Both the position numbers and the translations under genes were made by a program. Below are positions 5,352-5,985 of a DNA stretch of 5,985 nt, piece after piece. Numbering within the stretch: position 1 is the first letter of the stretch; every line of letters begins with the position of its first letter. The DNA is from Planctomycetia bacterium (lineage in GTDB: Bacteria > Planctomycetota > PLA2 > JAEUHO01), in the NCBI GenBank assembly GCA_030618975.1, contig JAUXCH010000338.1, positions 1 through 5,985 on the forward strand, read 5' to 3'. Below the pieces are notes generated by a model that saw only the letters and a program-made list of their open reading frames with translations, made no database searches and was not told the DNA's origin.

Positions 5352-5357
5352 TAGACT
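5352..5357 (+). promoter_or_regulatory. Possible -10 element of the TraB/GspG-like gene
   Basis: TAGACT lies 25 bases before ATG 5383, the same hexamer as before the orphan start at 371. No matching -35 is seen at 16-18 bases. Confidence 0.25.
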
Positions 5358-5382
5358 CGTCCCGGTTCCCGGAGCGCTCACC

Positions 5383-5985
5383 ATGCTGCGTCTCAACATC
5401 CGCTGCCTTGCCCTCGGCGTGGTCATGCTCGGCCTCGCTTCGACCTCGCGGATCCACGCGGAGGAGGAAGGTACCGAACCCGGCACGACCCGGTACACGC
5501 GCGAGGTTTCCACCGAAGATCACGTCGCCCTCGAGGTCGCGATCCGCGAGATGGTGCCCGAGAACGGCGAGGGGCCGCGGGTGTGGCTCGTCGGGGTGAT
5601 CCACATCGCCGACGAGGCGTACTACCGCCGCGTGCAGGCGATGCTCGACCTCTATCCCGCCGTGCTCTACGAGTCGGTGATGCCGGTCGGGGCGGGACGG
5701 CTCCGACGTGACTCTCCCGAGGTACGCGTGGCGGACACGGAGAACCGGCTGGGGCTGCTCGCCCGGTGGACGCTTCGGCTCCGGGAGCGGGGCGGTGCGC
5801 TGCCCGCCGACTTCCGGGGACTCGTCTCGGCCCTGGCGGGCGTGCGCCCCCGGCTCGGACACCTGCTCTCGCGCGCGCGCCTGGATGCGTGGGGACGGCC
5901 GATCCGGTACGAGGTCGACGAGGACGGGTTTAGCTTCGTATCGCTGGGCGCCGACGGCGACCCGGGGGGCGAAGGCGAGGCCGCC
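5383..5985 (+). CDS. Exported protein joining a TraB/GumN-like start to a GspG-like (T2SSG) module, 3' truncated by window
   Basis: The frame is open from ATG 5383 to the window end (201 residues, no stop). GGAG lies 8 bases upstream. Residues 1-26 form a signal peptide ending IHA, followed by EEEGTEPGTTRY. Residues ~66-99 (VWLVGVIHIADEAYYRRVQA, then MLDLYPAVLYES) match the opening of TraB/GumN/PrgY proteins, with H74 at the position of the conserved G-x-x-H. The expected remainder of that domain does not follow. Instead, residues ~117-201 resemble the soluble part of type II secretion pseudopilin GspG: a helix (ENRLGLLARWTLRLRERGGA), LPADFRGL, then LDAWGRPIRY (167-176) and SLGADGDPGGEGEAA (187-201). 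In GspG the latter loop contributes to a calcium site. There is no prepilin N-terminal methylation motif. The GspG-like part may be inserted into, or fused after, a shortened TraB-like domain; the rest lies outside the window. Function is unknown. Confidence 0.82.
   Translation, partial: MLRLNIRCLALGVVMLGLASTSRIHAEEEGTEPGTTRYTREVSTEDHVALEVAIREMVPENGEGPRVWLVGVIHIADEAYYRRVQAMLDLYPAVLYESVMPVGAGRLRRDSPEVRVADTENRLGLLARWTLRLRERGGALPADFRGLVSALAGVRPRLGHLLSRARLDAWGRPIRYEVDEDGFSFVSLGADGDPGGEGEAA

Larger units (their letters stand above)
5178..5382. other. Intergenic gap between the PepSY and TraB/GspG-like genes
   Basis: No supportable gene. It contains the hairpins at 5199-5244, another small perfect hairpin GCGCCG/CGGCGC with a GTT loop (5304-5318), an isolated TTGACG (5281-5286) without a properly spaced -10, and TAGACT at 5352-5357. 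Confidence 0.5.

Overview
The window is a GC-rich stretch of bacterial chromosome. Its genes use mostly G or C at third codon positions, have Shine-Dalgarno sites of the GGAGG type, and several encode exported proteins. A sulfatase, a secreted thioredoxin-like/cyclophilin fusion, a PepSY protein with an Asp-rich tail and a protein carrying a GspG-like (T2SSG) module together suggest Planctomycetota or a myxobacterial/deltaproteobacterial-type lineage. This is inference from content only; there is no rRNA or other phylogenetic marker.

Layout, left to right: (1) the 3' end of an arylsulfatase gene (+, to 344); (2) a short orphan start (+, 371-444) that encodes a convincing signal peptide or membrane anchor and then runs straight into the 3' end of the next, opposing gene; (3) an ATPase_2/DUF234 protein (-, 445-1854) with a P-loop NTPase, a winged-helix region and a PD-(D/E)XK-like nuclease fold, preceded by a tandem palindromic operator-like array (1875-1919); (4) a secreted cyclophilin fused to a cysteine-less thioredoxin-like domain (-, 2033-3466); (5) a divergent intergenic region and a RimJ/RimL-type GNAT acetyltransferase with a GTG start (+, 3634-4173); (6) a hemerythrin with all seven iron ligands (-, 4190-4603), convergent with the acetyltransferase; (7) a divergent, hairpin-rich intergenic region and a small exported PepSY protein with an acidic tail (+, 4773-5177); (8) a 205-base gap with hairpins; (9) the 5' part of an exported protein that starts like a TraB/GumN-family domain and continues into a GspG-like module (+, 5383 to the window end).

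The genes do not form an obvious single pathway. Orientation changes between most neighbours, so most are probably transcribed separately. Four products look exported (orphan fragment, cyclophilin fusion, PepSY protein, TraB/GspG-like protein). The ATPase looks like an accessory, possibly horizontally acquired, gene that may have displaced the rest of the orphan gene. The two last genes share an unusual sequence just after their predicted signal-peptidase sites, suggesting local duplication or a shared export feature. The most interesting points are the TraB/GspG chimera, the broken gene at the ATPase boundary, the repeated operator in front of the ATPase, and the redox-dead thioredoxin-cyclophilin fusion.
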